Assembly (NCBI RefSeq): GCF_029428875.1
Contig: NZ_JAJSOO010000001.1
Span: forward strand, 3,162,001-3,226,000
Source of the DNA: Streptomyces sp. JH34
Lineage (GTDB): Bacteria; Actinomycetota; Actinomycetes; Streptomycetales; Streptomycetaceae
Reading direction: 5' to 3'
DNA: 64,000 nucleotides
Below, one piece after another: positions 34,986 through 43,277 of the stretch (within the stretch, counting starts at the first letter, position 1; the number at the start of each line of letters is the position of its first letter). The notes beneath the pieces are model-generated. The model ran no database searches. It had not been told where the DNA came from and saw only the letters and a program-made list of their open reading frames with translations. A program made the translations under genes and the position numbers.

Positions 34986-35639
34986 GTGATCAGGGTTCTT
35001 GTCACGGATGACGAGCCGCTCATTCGGGCGGGCATCAGGATGATCCTCTCCTCGGCCGACGACATGGACGTCGTCGCGGAGGCGGCGAACGGCCGCGAGG
35101 CGGTCGACATCGCCCGGTCGCAGCGCGTGGACGTCGCACTGCTCGACATCCAGATGCCGGTCATGGACGGCCTGACGGCCCTGGCCGAGCTGCGCAGGTC
35201 GGCCCCCGAGGTGCGGGTGCTGATCCTGACGACGTTCGGGGAGCGGCAGAACGTCCTGCGGGCCCTGAGCGCGGGAAGCGCGGGCTTCCTGCTGAAGGAC
35301 TCGGCACCCGCGGAACTCATGCGGGCGGTGCGGGCGGCGGCGGCCGGAGAGGCCTACCTGTCGCCCGGCGCCACCCGGCACGTCGTCGACTCCCTGGCGT
35401 CCGGGGGGACCGCGGACCGTGCGGAGCGGGCGCGCCTGCGGCTGGAGAAGCTGACGGGCCGCGAACGGGACGTCCTGTCCCTGCTGGGCGAGGGCCTGTC
35501 CAACGCGGACGCCGGGCAGCGGATCCACATGAGCGAGGCGACGGTCAAGACCTACGTCAGCCGCATCCTCGCCAAGCTGGAGTGCGAGAACCGGGTGCAG
35601 GCCGCACTGCTGGCACGCGACGCGGGCCTCGGGACCTGA
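34986..35639 (+). CDS. NarL/LuxR-family response regulator
   Basis: 217 aa. The receiver domain (1-120) has the acidic pair TDDEPLIRAG, phospho-Asp in VALLDIQMPVMDG, the Thr in LILTTFGER and Lys in AGFLLKDSAP. The C-terminal LuxR helix-turn-helix is LTGRERDVLSLLGEGLSNAD, then SEATVKTYVSRILAKL. GTG 34986 follows AGGAGAGTC. It is the partner of the preceding kinase; the divergent FtsX-type exporter is the likely target. Confidence 0.95.
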   Translation: MIRVLVTDDEPLIRAGIRMILSSADDMDVVAEAANGREAVDIARSQRVDVALLDIQMPVMDGLTALAELRRSAPEVRVLILTTFGERQNVLRALSAGSAGFLLKDSAPAELMRAVRAAAAGEAYLSPGATRHVVDSLASGGTADRAERARLRLEKLTGRERDVLSLLGEGLSNADAGQRIHMSEATVKTYVSRILAKLECENRVQAALLARDAGLGT

Positions 35640-35669
35640 CGGCGCCGGACCTCGCCGCCTCCCGCCCCG

Positions 35670-36164
35670 TCAGCGCTTCGGGAACGCCTCACCGCACGCG
35701 CTGCAGAACTTCGGCGCCCGGTCGGCCGACAGCCGCCCGCACTCCGGGCACACCAGGTCCAGCATGCAGGGCGCCTCACCGCCCTCGTACGCGGGAGCGC
35801 GCACGGCGGGCTTGACCGCGAGCCCGGGGCGCCGGCGGTGCACCGTGATATAGGCCAGCCCCTCGGGCCCCGCCTCCAGGGAGCGGCGCGAGGTGCGCGG
35901 CAGCCAGGTGACCGTCGTCGGGACGAGGGACAGGGTGTCCCCGGCGCCCGTACGCAGGCTGCCCGTGCCCGCGAGGACGACCAGGAGCACGTCCAGGACG
36001 TCCTCCTGGTGCTCACCGACATCCGCGCCCGGCGGCAGTCGGACCACATTGGCGTCCAGCTCCCGCCCCTGCTCGACGAGGCGCCAGAGCGCGCCGCGTT
36101 CACCGGGGGCGGCGGAGGCGAGGACCTCGTCCAGCACCGCCAGGACCTGCGGAGTGGCGTTCAC
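35670..36164 (-). CDS. Cupin-domain protein with C-terminal zinc ribbon
   Basis: 164 aa. The cupin core (~residues 40-110) has VRLPPGADVGEHQEDVLDVL, LVVLAGTGSLRTGAGDTLSL and TTVTWLPRTSRRSLEAGPEG, typical of small metal-binding beta-barrels. The tail holds a C-x2-C ... C-x2-C zinc ribbon (CPECGRLSADRAPKFCSACG). The ligand is unknown. GTG 36162-36164 follows GAGGAGGCCGCC and overlaps the stop of a 39-codon ORF, so the two are translationally coupled. Confidence 0.85.
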   Translation of the reverse strand: MNATPQVLAVLDEVLASAAPGERGALWRLVEQGRELDANVVRLPPGADVGEHQEDVLDVLLVVLAGTGSLRTGAGDTLSLVPTTVTWLPRTSRRSLEAGPEGLAYITVHRRRPGLAVKPAVRAPAYEGGEAPCMLDLVCPECGRLSADRAPKFCSACGEAFPKR

Positions 36165-36280
36165 GCGGCGGCCTCCTCGTCGTAGCGGACGGGCAGCCGG
36201 CCGGCCGGGCACGCCACGGGGGAGGCGCCGTACGCGGATCGGGCTTCCTCGCGGCGCTGGGCCGCGGTGCGGGTGGCCAT
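36161..36280 (-). CDS. Small ORF (39 aa) coupled to the cupin gene
   Basis: The frame runs from ATG 36278-36280 to TGA 36161-36163. It has a good ribosome binding site (CGGAGGCAGAGCCC), and its stop overlaps the cupin gene start as GTGA. The product is polar, MATRTAAQRREEARSAYGAS and onward, ending in a Glu/Ala-rich tail, with no membrane segment. Its length, ribosome binding site and coupling make it a real gene in my view. Function unknown; it may help set expression of the cupin protein. Confidence 0.65.
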   Translation of the reverse strand: MATRTAAQRREEARSAYGASPVACPAGRLPVRYDEEAAA

Positions 36281-36609
36281 GGGCTCTGCCTCCGGTCCTG
36301 CCTGTGGGTGGCTGACGCACCTCGAAGTACGTACTTACCAGGAGAGGTTAATTCTTCCTGGGTCCGTGGGCCGGGATCGCCGTCGCGGGACGGCCCGGCC
36401 GACGAAGCACTCGTACCGGACGCGGCCGTCGTCGACGCGGACGCGACGGCGGACGTGAGGGGACGGGGCAGGGGGACGGCTCGCCCTCGTACCGTGAAAG
36501 CCGCTGGTCAGGAGGCAGCGGGCGGACGAACGGCCTCCGTAAGTGGAGGCCTGCGCCCTCCTGCCCGAATCCACCGAACGAGCCCCGGCGGCCGCTGTAC
36601 TCTCGCTCC
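36281..36609. promoter_or_regulatory. Control region with two dyads between small ORF/cupin and a membrane gene
   Basis: 329 bp without a supported gene. The perfect palindrome AAGTACGTACTT (36325-36336) and an arm pair CCAGGA ... TCCTGG (36338-36361, loop T/A-rich) sit about 45-80 bases before the small ORF start. On the minus strand TTAACC, a 16-base spacer and TACTTC could be a promoter overlapping the palindrome. At the other end TACTCT (36598-36603) is a leaderless -10 for the gene at 36610. Confidence 0.5.
36598..36603 (+). promoter_or_regulatory. -10 box of leaderless membrane-protein gene
   Basis: TACTCT ends 6 bases before ATG 36610; no ribosome binding site is present at this start. 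Confidence 0.45.
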
Positions 36610-37194
36610 ATGATCCAGCCGACGCCTTCGACAGCCCCGGTCCCGGACGCGGACGAGTGCGTCGCGCTCACCCGGACGCTGCGCCGCCGGGGCACCGTCG
36701 TCCTCTCGGTGTTCGCGCTCGTCTGGGCCTTCGCCGGGGCATCGGGGCTCGCGTCCCGGGGCGCGGCCCTGACCGTCGAAATCCTTGCCGCGCCGGTCAC
36801 CGCGGCGGCGGTCTACCTCGCCTACCGCAAGGGCGCCGCCCCGTCACCCCGCACGGTCGACCTGCCCGGGAACTGGGCGCGTTCGGTCGGCATCGTCAAC
36901 GTCGTCGAACTCGCGGCGGTCTTCGCGGTGATCGCCGCGTCCAATGCGTCGGGCCACCCCGCGTTCATCCCTCCGTGCATCGCGCTGGTGGTCGGCCTGC
37001 ACTTCGTCCCGCTCGCCCGTCTCTACGACCAGTGGCAGTACAAGGGCACGGCCGCGCTGCTGTGCACCGTCGGTGCCCTCGGCCTCGCGCTCATCGCGGC
37101 GGGCCTCTCGGACGAAGGCGTGCGCGCCGTGGTGGGCCTGGCCTCCGCCGTGACGCTGTGGGCGTCCGCGTACCACGTGGCCGTCAAGGGCTGA
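36610..37194 (+). CDS. Hypothetical integral membrane protein
   Basis: 194 aa with about five or six hydrophobic helices ([75 protein letters not shown] and two more). A motif of [10 protein letters not shown] is noted between helices. No transport or enzyme motif is recognised. A single transcript of its own is likely, starting leaderless. Confidence 0.75.
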   Translation: MIQPTPSTAPVPDADECVALTRTLRRRGTVVLSVFALVWAFAGASGLASRGAALTVEILAAPVTAAAVYLAYRKGAAPSPRTVDLPGNWARSVGIVNVVELAAVFAVIAASNASGHPAFIPPCIALVVGLHFVPLARLYDQWQYKGTAALLCTVGALGLALIAAGLSDEGVRAVVGLASAVTLWASAYHVAVKG

Positions 37195-37336
37195 CGGCCA
37201 CCGGCGGCGGGCACCCGGTGCCCACGCGGTCCTCCGGTTCGGCGCGCGCCCCGGCCCGCCGCCGCCCGTCCCTGACAGGAAGCCGCTGGGTAGGGTGGGC
37301 GCGACAGCCCATCGCGAACCGGAACGAGGAACAGAC

Positions 37337-38167
37337 GTGAGCGAGTCGGCGGCCATCGCCCTGCAGCAGGAGATCGCCCGTGAGCTCGAGGTCGCGGAGA
37401 CCTTTGAGGCCGAGAAGGAGATCGAACGCCGCGTGGCGTTCCTCACCGAGCGGCTGACCTCCACCGGTCTGCGCGCCCTGGTGCTCGGCATCAGCGGAGG
37501 CGTGGACTCCACCACCGCTGGCCGGCTGTGCCAGCTCGCCGTCGAGCGCGCCCGGGCCGCGGGCCACGAGGCGCGGTTCTACGCGATGCGGCTGCCCTAC
37601 GGGGTCCAGGCCGACGAGCACGACGCCCAGCTCGCCCTCTCCTTCATCCAGGCCGACCACGTGCTGACCGTGGACATCAAGCCCGCGACCGACGCCATGC
37701 AGGAGTCCCTGCTCACCGGCGACGTCGCCTTCCGTGACCCCCACCACCAGGACTTCGTGCTCGGCAACGTCAAGGCCCGGCAGCGCATGATCGCCCAGTA
37801 CGCGGTGGCCGGCGCGCACAACGGCCTCGTCGTCGGCACGGACCACGCGGCGGAGGCGGTCTCCGGCTTCTTCACGAAGTTCGGCGACGGCGCCGCCGAC
37901 CTGGTCCCGCTGACCGGGCTCACCAAGCGACGGGTGCGGGCCGTCGCCGAGACGCTGGGCGCACCCGCCGGGCTGGTCGGGAAGGTGCCGACGGCCGACC
38001 TGGAGACCCTCGCCCCCGGCAAGGCGGACGAGCACGCGCTCGGGGTCACCTACGACGCCATCGACGACTTCCTGGAGGGCAGGCCGGTGGACGAGCAGAC
38101 CTTCGACACCGTCGTCGGCCGCTACCGCCTCACCGACCACAAGCGCCGGCTGCCCATCGCGCCCTGA
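37337..38167 (+). CDS. nadE: NH3-dependent NAD+ synthetase NadE
   Basis: 276 aa. N-type ATP pyrophosphatase: the P-loop is [18 protein letters not shown], followed by [40 protein letters not shown] and [20 protein letters not shown]. It converts deamido-NAD to NAD with ammonia; the glutaminase domain is absent, so this is the short bacterial form. GTG 37337 is preceded by ACGAGGAACAGAC. TAGGGT at 37291-37296 may be the -10 with a ~35-base leader. Confidence 0.95.
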   Translation: MSESAAIALQQEIARELEVAETFEAEKEIERRVAFLTERLTSTGLRALVLGISGGVDSTTAGRLCQLAVERARAAGHEARFYAMRLPYGVQADEHDAQLALSFIQADHVLTVDIKPATDAMQESLLTGDVAFRDPHHQDFVLGNVKARQRMIAQYAVAGAHNGLVVGTDHAAEAVSGFFTKFGDGAADLVPLTGLTKRRVRAVAETLGAPAGLVGKVPTADLETLAPGKADEHALGVTYDAIDDFLEGRPVDEQTFDTVVGRYRLTDHKRRLPIAP

Positions 38168-38295
38168 CACGCGGGACCCCATCGGCACGCCAATTCAGCT
38201 TGTGCCGGAGGGAATTGGGCAGCGCACGCCATGCCACGGTCAGTATCCTGAGCGGCGCCACCGGTCTTGGTACGAGCCCACAGGGGGATCCACGC

Positions 38296-38934
38296 GTGTC
38301 CAGCCCCACACCACCCCCGCCCCGGCCCTCCGGCCCCCCTGCACCGCCTCCGCCGCCGAACCCCCCGGCCCCGGGTCCTCCGGCTCCGCAGGGCGGGAAC
38401 CACCGGGTTCCGGTCGTCGCCGCCGTGATCACAGCGGTGGCGACGATCACGGCCGCCGTCATCGCCGCCGTGGCGTCCGGCGGCGACTCCCCCTCGGACG
38501 CCCTGCGGGCCGGACCCCCGGCGACATCCGTGACGGCACCCGCCTCGACCGAGGAGGCCGGCGCCTCGGAAGGCCCGTCGGACGGACCGTCCGATCCCCC
38601 GCTGCAGACTCTGCCCGCGACAGGCACCCCGGCTCGGGCTTCCAAGCCGCGCGTGAGCGTGACCCCCTACATGGCGGCCGCGGGCGACACGGTGACGATC
38701 GAGGCCAGCGGTTTCGCACCGGGAGAGCGGGTCCGCATCACCTTCACGGACAGCGGGTCCGTCGAGAAGGACGTGCGCGACGTCACCGCGGAGCCCGACG
38801 GCCGTCTGGCCGTGGAGGTACGCGTACCCGTCGAGGTGGGTTCGGGGCACGACAGCCCCATGTTCCGCGTGTGGAGCGTCGACGACGTGGACGCGAACAA
38901 CACGGCCGACACCCCGTTCACCTACACCGAGTAG
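38296..38934 (+). CDS. Pro-rich membrane-anchored surface protein
   Basis: 212 aa. A Pro-rich cytoplasmic N-terminus (runs of PPPP) precedes one membrane helix (VPVVAAVITAVATITAAVIA). Outside the membrane, a Ser/Thr/Pro/Asp-rich stalk leads to a ~90-aa Ig-like beta domain (VSVTPYMAAAGDTVTIEASG, APGERVRITFTDSGSVEKDV, FRVWSVDDVDANNTADTPF). GTG 38296 follows AGGGGGATCC. The role is unknown; the Ig-like domain suggests adhesion or a wall-associated function. Confidence 0.75.
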   Translation: MSSPTPPPPRPSGPPAPPPPPNPPAPGPPAPQGGNHRVPVVAAVITAVATITAAVIAAVASGGDSPSDALRAGPPATSVTAPASTEEAGASEGPSDGPSDPPLQTLPATGTPARASKPRVSVTPYMAAAGDTVTIEASGFAPGERVRITFTDSGSVEKDVRDVTAEPDGRLAVEVRVPVEVGSGHDSPMFRVWSVDDVDANNTADTPFTYTE

Positions 38935-38980
38935 GACCGGTACTCCGAGTAGCACCGCCGACCGACAGGGAACCGCCGCC

Positions 38981-39955
38981 GTGGACAGGAAGCCCGACGA
39001 GAAGTATCCGCCGATCGAGCCCTACGACCAGGGGCTGCTGGACGTCGGCGACGGCAACCTCGTCCACTGGGAGGTCTGCGGCAACCCCGCCGGCAAGCCC
39101 GCCCTCGTCGTCCACGGCGGGCCGGGCTCGGGATGCGGCACCCGCCCCCGGCAGTACTTCGACTCGGACCGCTATCGCGTCGTGCTCTTCGACCAGCGCA
39201 ACTGCGGCCGCTCCACCCCGCACGCGAGCGACCCGGCCGCCGACCTGTCGCACAACACGACGGCTCACCTGATCGCGGACATGGAGCTGCTGCGTGAGCA
39301 CCTCGGCATCGGCAAGTGGCTGCTGTACGGGGGCTCCTGGGGCTCCACGCTGATCCTCGCCTACGCCGAACAGCACCCGGAGCGCGTCTCGGAGATCGTG
39401 ATCTCCGCCGTGACGACGACCCGGCGCAGCGAGATCGACTGGCTGTACCGGGGAGCGGGGCAGATCTTCCCCGAGGCGTGGGACCTGTTCCGGGCGGGCG
39501 TCCCGGAGGCCGGCGGGCCCGGTGACCTCGTCGCCGCGTACGCACGCCGGACGGAGAGCCCCGACCCGGAGGTCCGGGCGAAGGCGACGGCCGACTGGTG
39601 CGCGTGGGAGGACGCGGTGCTGTCCATGGAGGCGTACACGGGCCCGCCCCCCTACGCCGGCCGGCCAGGACGCGACCGGCTGGCGTTCGTGCGCATCTGT
39701 GCGCACTACTTCGCGCACGCCGCCTGGCTGGAGGAAGGGCAGCTGATCCGCGACGCGGGCCGCCTCGCGGGAATCCCGGGCGTCCTGGTGCACGGGCGCT
39801 TCGACCTGGGCGGACCGCTGACCACGGCCTGGGAACTGGCGAAAGCCTGGCCGGACGCCGAGTTGACGGTGATCGACGCCGCGGGCCACCTGGGCGGCCC
39901 GGCGACCTCCCGGGCGGTCCTGGCCGCACTGGACCGGTTCGCGCGGCGCGTATGA
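38981..39955 (+). CDS. pip: Proline iminopeptidase-like alpha/beta hydrolase
   Basis: 324 aa. The S33 family signature is VVHGGPGSGC (oxyanion hole), catalytic Ser in LYGGSWGSTLIL, Asp in GRFDLGGPL and His in DAAGHLGG. LDVGDGNLVHWEVCGNP and LFDQRNCGRSTPH match prolyl aminopeptidases, which release N-terminal proline. The length agrees with the family. GTG 38981 has GGGAAC upstream. Confidence 0.9.
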   Translation: MDRKPDEKYPPIEPYDQGLLDVGDGNLVHWEVCGNPAGKPALVVHGGPGSGCGTRPRQYFDSDRYRVVLFDQRNCGRSTPHASDPAADLSHNTTAHLIADMELLREHLGIGKWLLYGGSWGSTLILAYAEQHPERVSEIVISAVTTTRRSEIDWLYRGAGQIFPEAWDLFRAGVPEAGGPGDLVAAYARRTESPDPEVRAKATADWCAWEDAVLSMEAYTGPPPYAGRPGRDRLAFVRICAHYFAHAAWLEEGQLIRDAGRLAGIPGVLVHGRFDLGGPLTTAWELAKAWPDAELTVIDAAGHLGGPATSRAVLAALDRFARRV

Positions 39956-39963
39956 GACGACGC

Positions 39964-39994
39964 TTGCTTCGAGCGTGCTCGAAGGAGTTGGGTT
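39964..39994 (+). promoter_or_regulatory. MerR-type promoter and dyad before the second aldo/keto reductase
   Basis: CTTCGAG-CGTG-CTCGAAG (39967-39984) is a perfect 7-4-7 dyad, the dimension of MerR-family sites such as the SoxR box. TTGCTT (39964-39969) overlaps its left end as a -35; 19 bases later a poor -10 (TGGGTT, 39989-39994) lies 6 bases before ATG 40001. The long spacer with a dyad inside is the MerR activation arrangement. Confidence 0.55.
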
Positions 39995-40000
39995 GGGCCC

Positions 40001-40996
40001 ATGAAGTACACGCAGCTCGGACGCACCGGACTCAAGGTCAGCCGCCTCGTGCTGGGGACGATGAACTTCGGCCCCCAGACCAACGAGAGCGACAGCCACG
40101 CGCTCATGGACGCCGCCCTGGAGGCGGGCGTCAACTTCTTCGACACCGCGAACGTCTACGGCTGGGGTGAGAACAAGGGCCGCACCGAGGAGATCCTCGG
40201 CACCTGGTTCGCCCAGGGCGGCGACCGCCGCGACAAGGTCGTCCTCGCCACCAAGGTCTACGGCAACATGGGTGCCGACGGCGAGGCATGGCCCAACCAC
40301 GACAAGCTGTCCGCCCTGAACATCCGCAGGGCCGTCGACGCCAGCCTCAAGCGGCTGCAGACGGACCACATCGACCTTTACCAGTTCCACCACGTCGACC
40401 GGGACACCCCGATCGACGAGATCTGGCAGGCCATCGACGTACTGGTCCAGCAGGGCAAGATCCTCTACGCCGGCTCCTCCAACTTCTCGGGCTACAAGAT
40501 CGCCCAGGCCAACGAGCGGGCCGCCCGGCGGGGCAGCTACGGCCTCGTCAGCGAGCAGTGCATCTACAACCTGATGGAGCGCGGGGCCGAGATGGAGGTC
40601 ATCCCGGCCGCCCAGGAGTACGGCCTCGGAGTCATCCCGTGGTCCCCGCTGCACGGCGGGCTGCTCGGCGGCGCGATCCGCAAGGAGCGCGAGGGCAGCG
40701 GCGCCCGGTCCACCTCCGGCCGGTCCGGCGACGCGCTGGCCGACCCGAAGGTGCGGGCGCAGATCCAGGCGTACGAGGACCTGCTGGAGAAGCACGGCCT
40801 GGAGCCCGGCGAGGCGGGCCTGGCCTGGCTGCTGACCCGGCCCGGCGTCACGGGCCCGATCTCCGGCCCGCGCACCCAGGAGCAGCTCGACTCGGCGCTG
40901 CGCGCGGTGGAGCTGGAGCTGTCGGACGAGGTGCTGACGGCCCTGGACGAGATCTTCCCCGGCCCGGGCCCGTCGCCGGAGAACTTCGCCTGGTAG
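40001..40996 (+). CDS. Aldo/keto reductase (second copy)
   Basis: 331 aa. AKR motifs: GVNFFDTANVYGWGENKGRT (Asp, Tyr), VVLATKVYGNMG (Lys), IDLYQFHHVDRDTPIDEIWQ (His) and RPGVTGPISGPRTQEQLDSA for the cofactor. The class is the one represented by YajO/Tas-like proteins and common in Streptomyces. GAAGGAG lies 14-20 bases before the ATG. Expression is probably governed by the MerR-like dyad directly upstream. Confidence 0.93.
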   Translation: MKYTQLGRTGLKVSRLVLGTMNFGPQTNESDSHALMDAALEAGVNFFDTANVYGWGENKGRTEEILGTWFAQGGDRRDKVVLATKVYGNMGADGEAWPNHDKLSALNIRRAVDASLKRLQTDHIDLYQFHHVDRDTPIDEIWQAIDVLVQQGKILYAGSSNFSGYKIAQANERAARRGSYGLVSEQCIYNLMERGAEMEVIPAAQEYGLGVIPWSPLHGGLLGGAIRKEREGSGARSTSGRSGDALADPKVRAQIQAYEDLLEKHGLEPGEAGLAWLLTRPGVTGPISGPRTQEQLDSALRAVELELSDEVLTALDEIFPGPGPSPENFAW

Positions 40997-41040
40997 GAAC
41001 GGCAGGAGCACGAGGCGTGCGCGGCCTCCGCCCCCGGGGT

Positions 41041-41130
41041 TCAGCCTCCGAGGGCGGAGGCCGCCGCCACGACGACGAACATCAGCACGAGCACGGCGGC
41101 CATGATGCGGTTTCTGGTCTTGGGATCCAC
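41041..41130 (-). CDS. 29-aa single-pass membrane peptide (SGM_5486-like)
   Basis: The frame is GTG 41128-41130 to TGA 41041-41043. The product starts MDPKTRNRIM and continues as one hydrophobic helix (AAVLVLMFVVVAAASALGG). It resembles the small transporter-associated SGM_5486 proteins of Streptomyces that occur near MFS genes; an MFS gene lies ~720 bp away on the same strand. The match is by memory of sequence style, so treat it as a resemblance. TACGCT on the minus strand is 6 bases upstream. Confidence 0.6.
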   Translation of the reverse strand: MDPKTRNRIMAAVLVLMFVVVAAASALGG

Positions 41131-41136
41131 CCGACG

Positions 41137-41142
41137 AGCGTA
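41137..41142 (-). promoter_or_regulatory. -10 box of leaderless small membrane peptide
   Basis: On the minus strand TACGCT lies 6 bases before GTG 41128-41130, between that start and the thpR stop. It suggests independent leaderless transcription of the peptide. Confidence 0.4.
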
Positions 41143-41152
41143 ACCGGCCCGC

Positions 41153-41725
41153 TCACCTGCCCAGCGGCCAGGCCCGCACCACCTCGTACCGCGGCTGCTC
41201 CCCCGGCACCCCGCCCACCGGCAGATCGCTGCGTACGAGACCGATCTCCCCGACCTCCCACCGCGTGCCCTCGAAGCCCCGCAGCGCCTCCGTGTACGGG
41301 GTCAGGTCGGCCCCGGACCTGCTGCGGGCCAGGGTGAGGTGCGGGGTGTGTCGGCGGTGCTCCTCCATCGGGATCCCGGACTTCCGCGCGGCGGCGGCGG
41401 CACGCCGCGCCAGCAGCCGCAGGGTGCCGAGGTCGCCCTCCGCCCCCGCCCACAGCGCCCGTCCGTCGAACCGGCCGCCGCCGCGGATGCGGAGGGGGAA
41501 CGGCTCGGTGCGGTGCGCGGCCCGCGCCAGACGCGGGTACAGCTCGGGCAGCAGTTCCTCGTCGACGCTCCCGAGGAAGGCCAGCGTGTAGTGCCAGCCC
41601 GCACGCGCGGTCCAGCGGAGGTCCAAGGCTCCGGGCAGCCGCCGCAGCCGGGCGACGGCCCCGGCGAGCTCGTCCGCCGCGGGGGCGGGCGGCAGGACGG
41701 CGGCGAAGAGTCTCTGGCTGCTCAT
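41153..41725 (-). CDS. thpR: RNA 2',3'-cyclic phosphodiesterase (LigT/ThpR)
   Basis: 190 aa, 2H phosphoesterase fold. Both HxTx catalytic motifs are present: HYTLAFLG near residue 45 and HLTLARSRSG near residue 128. The RLFAAVLPPAPAADELAGAV start is typical of the family. It hydrolyses 2',3'-cyclic phosphates on RNA ends. It stands after the marR-MFS pair, separated by a strong terminator, so it is probably its own unit. Confidence 0.93.
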   Translation of the reverse strand: MSSQRLFAAVLPPAPAADELAGAVARLRRLPGALDLRWTARAGWHYTLAFLGSVDEELLPELYPRLARAAHRTEPFPLRIRGGGRFDGRALWAGAEGDLGTLRLLARRAAAAARKSGIPMEEHRRHTPHLTLARSRSGADLTPYTEALRGFEGTRWEVGEIGLVRSDLPVGGVPGEQPRYEVVRAWPLGR

Positions 41726-41807
41726 GCCGCGAGTGTCCCAGCGTCCCCATGTGTCCGGGGGGAGTCCCGGCCTGTCGTCGTCCGTTCTCCCGCGGTGGGA
41801 ACGGGAA

Positions 41808-41838
41808 CGCCGCCCCCTCCGGCGAGGAGGGGGCGGCG
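41808..41838 (-). terminator. Terminator of the MFS gene
   Basis: A perfect 13-bp stem (CGCCGCCCCCTCC / GGAGGGGGCGGCG) with a GGCGA loop lies 15 bases past the MFS stop. Confidence 0.85.
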
Positions 41839-41852
41839 TACGCGGGCGGTGC

Positions 41853-43187
41853 TCAGGCAGCCGTGGCCAGCTGGTCGCGCGGGACGAACCGCACGTGCGG
41901 GCGGCCGGGGCGCAGGTCGAGCTTCAGCCGCAGGCCGCCGACGCGGGTCAGGGCGAAGCCGACACCGAGAGCGGCCAGCAACGAGATCGCCCCGCCGGCC
42001 GCCATGCCGGTCCTGGCGCCGTAGGCATCGCTGATCCAGCCGACGATCGGGGCGCCCACGGGCGTGCCCCCGGCGAAGACCATCATGTAGAGGCTCATCA
42101 CCCGGCCCCGCATCGCGGGGTCCGCGGCCATCTGGACGCTCGTGTTGGCGCTTATGTTCGTGGTCAGACCGATCATGCCGATCGGGACGAGCAGCAGCGA
42201 GAACAGCCAGACGGACGGCGACAGCGACGCGGCGATCTCCAGGGCACCGAACAGGGTGCCCGCGGCCACCAGCATGCGCAGCCGCGAGGACCGGCGGCGG
42301 GCGGCGAGCAGGGCTCCGGCGAGGGAGCCGGCCGCCATGAGGATGTTGAAGAACGAGTACATCCCCGCGCCGCCGTGGAAGATCTCGTCGGCGAAGGCCG
42401 TCAGCCAGATCGGGAAGTTGAAGCCGAAGGTGCCGACGAAGCCGACCAGGACGATCGGCCAGATCAGCTCGGGTCTGCCCGACACGTAGCGCAGTCCTTC
42501 GCGCAGCTGGCCCTTGGCGCGCTTGACCGTCACGGACGGGTAGAGCTCGTTCGTCCGCATCATCATCAGGCCGATGAGGGGCGCCGCGAACGACAGGCCG
42601 TTCAGCAGGAAGGCCCAGCCGCTGCCCACCGTGGTGATCAGGACACCCGCGACGGCGGGGCCGATGAGCCGGGCGGACTGGAAGTTCGCCGAGTTCAGGC
42701 TGACCGCGTTGCGCAGCTGCGCGGGGCCGACCATCTCGGAGACGAACGACTGGCGGGCGGGGTTGTCGACGACGGTCACCATGCCGAGGAGGAAGGCGAC
42801 CAGGTAGACGTGCCAGACCTCGACGACGCCGGAGAGGGTCAGGACGGCGAGTGCGATGCCGCACAGGCCGAGCGCTGCCTGGCTGATGAGGAGCAGCCGC
42901 CGCTTCGGGAGCCGGTCGGCGATGACGCCGCCGTACAGGCCGAAGAGGAGCATCGGGAGGAACTGGAGGGCCGTGGTGATACCGACGGCGGCGGCGGACC
43001 CGGTGAGGCTCAGGACGAGCCAGTCCTGCGTGATGCGGGACATCCAGGTACCGGTGTTGGAGATCACGGCGCCCGTGGCGAACAGGCGGTAGTTACGGAT
43101 CTTCAGCGACGAGAAGGTCCCGCCGGTCTTGCTCTCGTGGGTGGAAGTCGGTGCGGGGGCGGAGTCTGCTCCGGATCCCGTACTCAA
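41853..43187 (-). CDS. MFS transporter (MFS_3 exporter type)
   Basis: 444 aa with about 12 helices. N-terminal FSSLKIRNYRLFATGAVISN, the A-like motif region GLYGGVIADRLPKRRLLLIS between helices 2 and 3, and VTVVDNPARQSFVSEMVGPA near helix 5 are typical of the MFS_3 group of drug/siderophore exporters. The start is TTG 43185-43187 with GAGGAGGCGAAC upstream. It lies downstream of the MarR regulator, probably co-transcribed and repressed by it. Confidence 0.92.
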   Translation of the reverse strand: MSTGSGADSAPAPTSTHESKTGGTFSSLKIRNYRLFATGAVISNTGTWMSRITQDWLVLSLTGSAAAVGITTALQFLPMLLFGLYGGVIADRLPKRRLLLISQAALGLCGIALAVLTLSGVVEVWHVYLVAFLLGMVTVVDNPARQSFVSEMVGPAQLRNAVSLNSANFQSARLIGPAVAGVLITTVGSGWAFLLNGLSFAAPLIGLMMMRTNELYPSVTVKRAKGQLREGLRYVSGRPELIWPIVLVGFVGTFGFNFPIWLTAFADEIFHGGAGMYSFFNILMAAGSLAGALLAARRRSSRLRMLVAAGTLFGALEIAASLSPSVWLFSLLLVPIGMIGLTTNISANTSVQMAADPAMRGRVMSLYMMVFAGGTPVGAPIVGWISDAYGARTGMAAGGAISLLAALGVGFALTRVGGLRLKLDLRPGRPHVRFVPRDQLATAA

Positions 43188-43277
43188 AAGGGTTCGCCTC
43201 CTCGGGCGTATGCGGCGTTCGGACTGACGGGAGGGAGCGGGGCCCCGCGGGCTGCCGACCCGCGCGCCCCGCCGCTG

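Noticed and set aside
33239..35320. A 693-codon minus-strand frame opposite the kinase and regulator
   Set aside because: Antisense shadow across two genes with clear HisKA, HATPase, receiver and LuxR motifs.
38918..41011. A 697-codon minus-strand frame opposite the iminopeptidase and aldo/keto reductase
   Set aside because: Antisense shadow; it spans two unrelated real genes.
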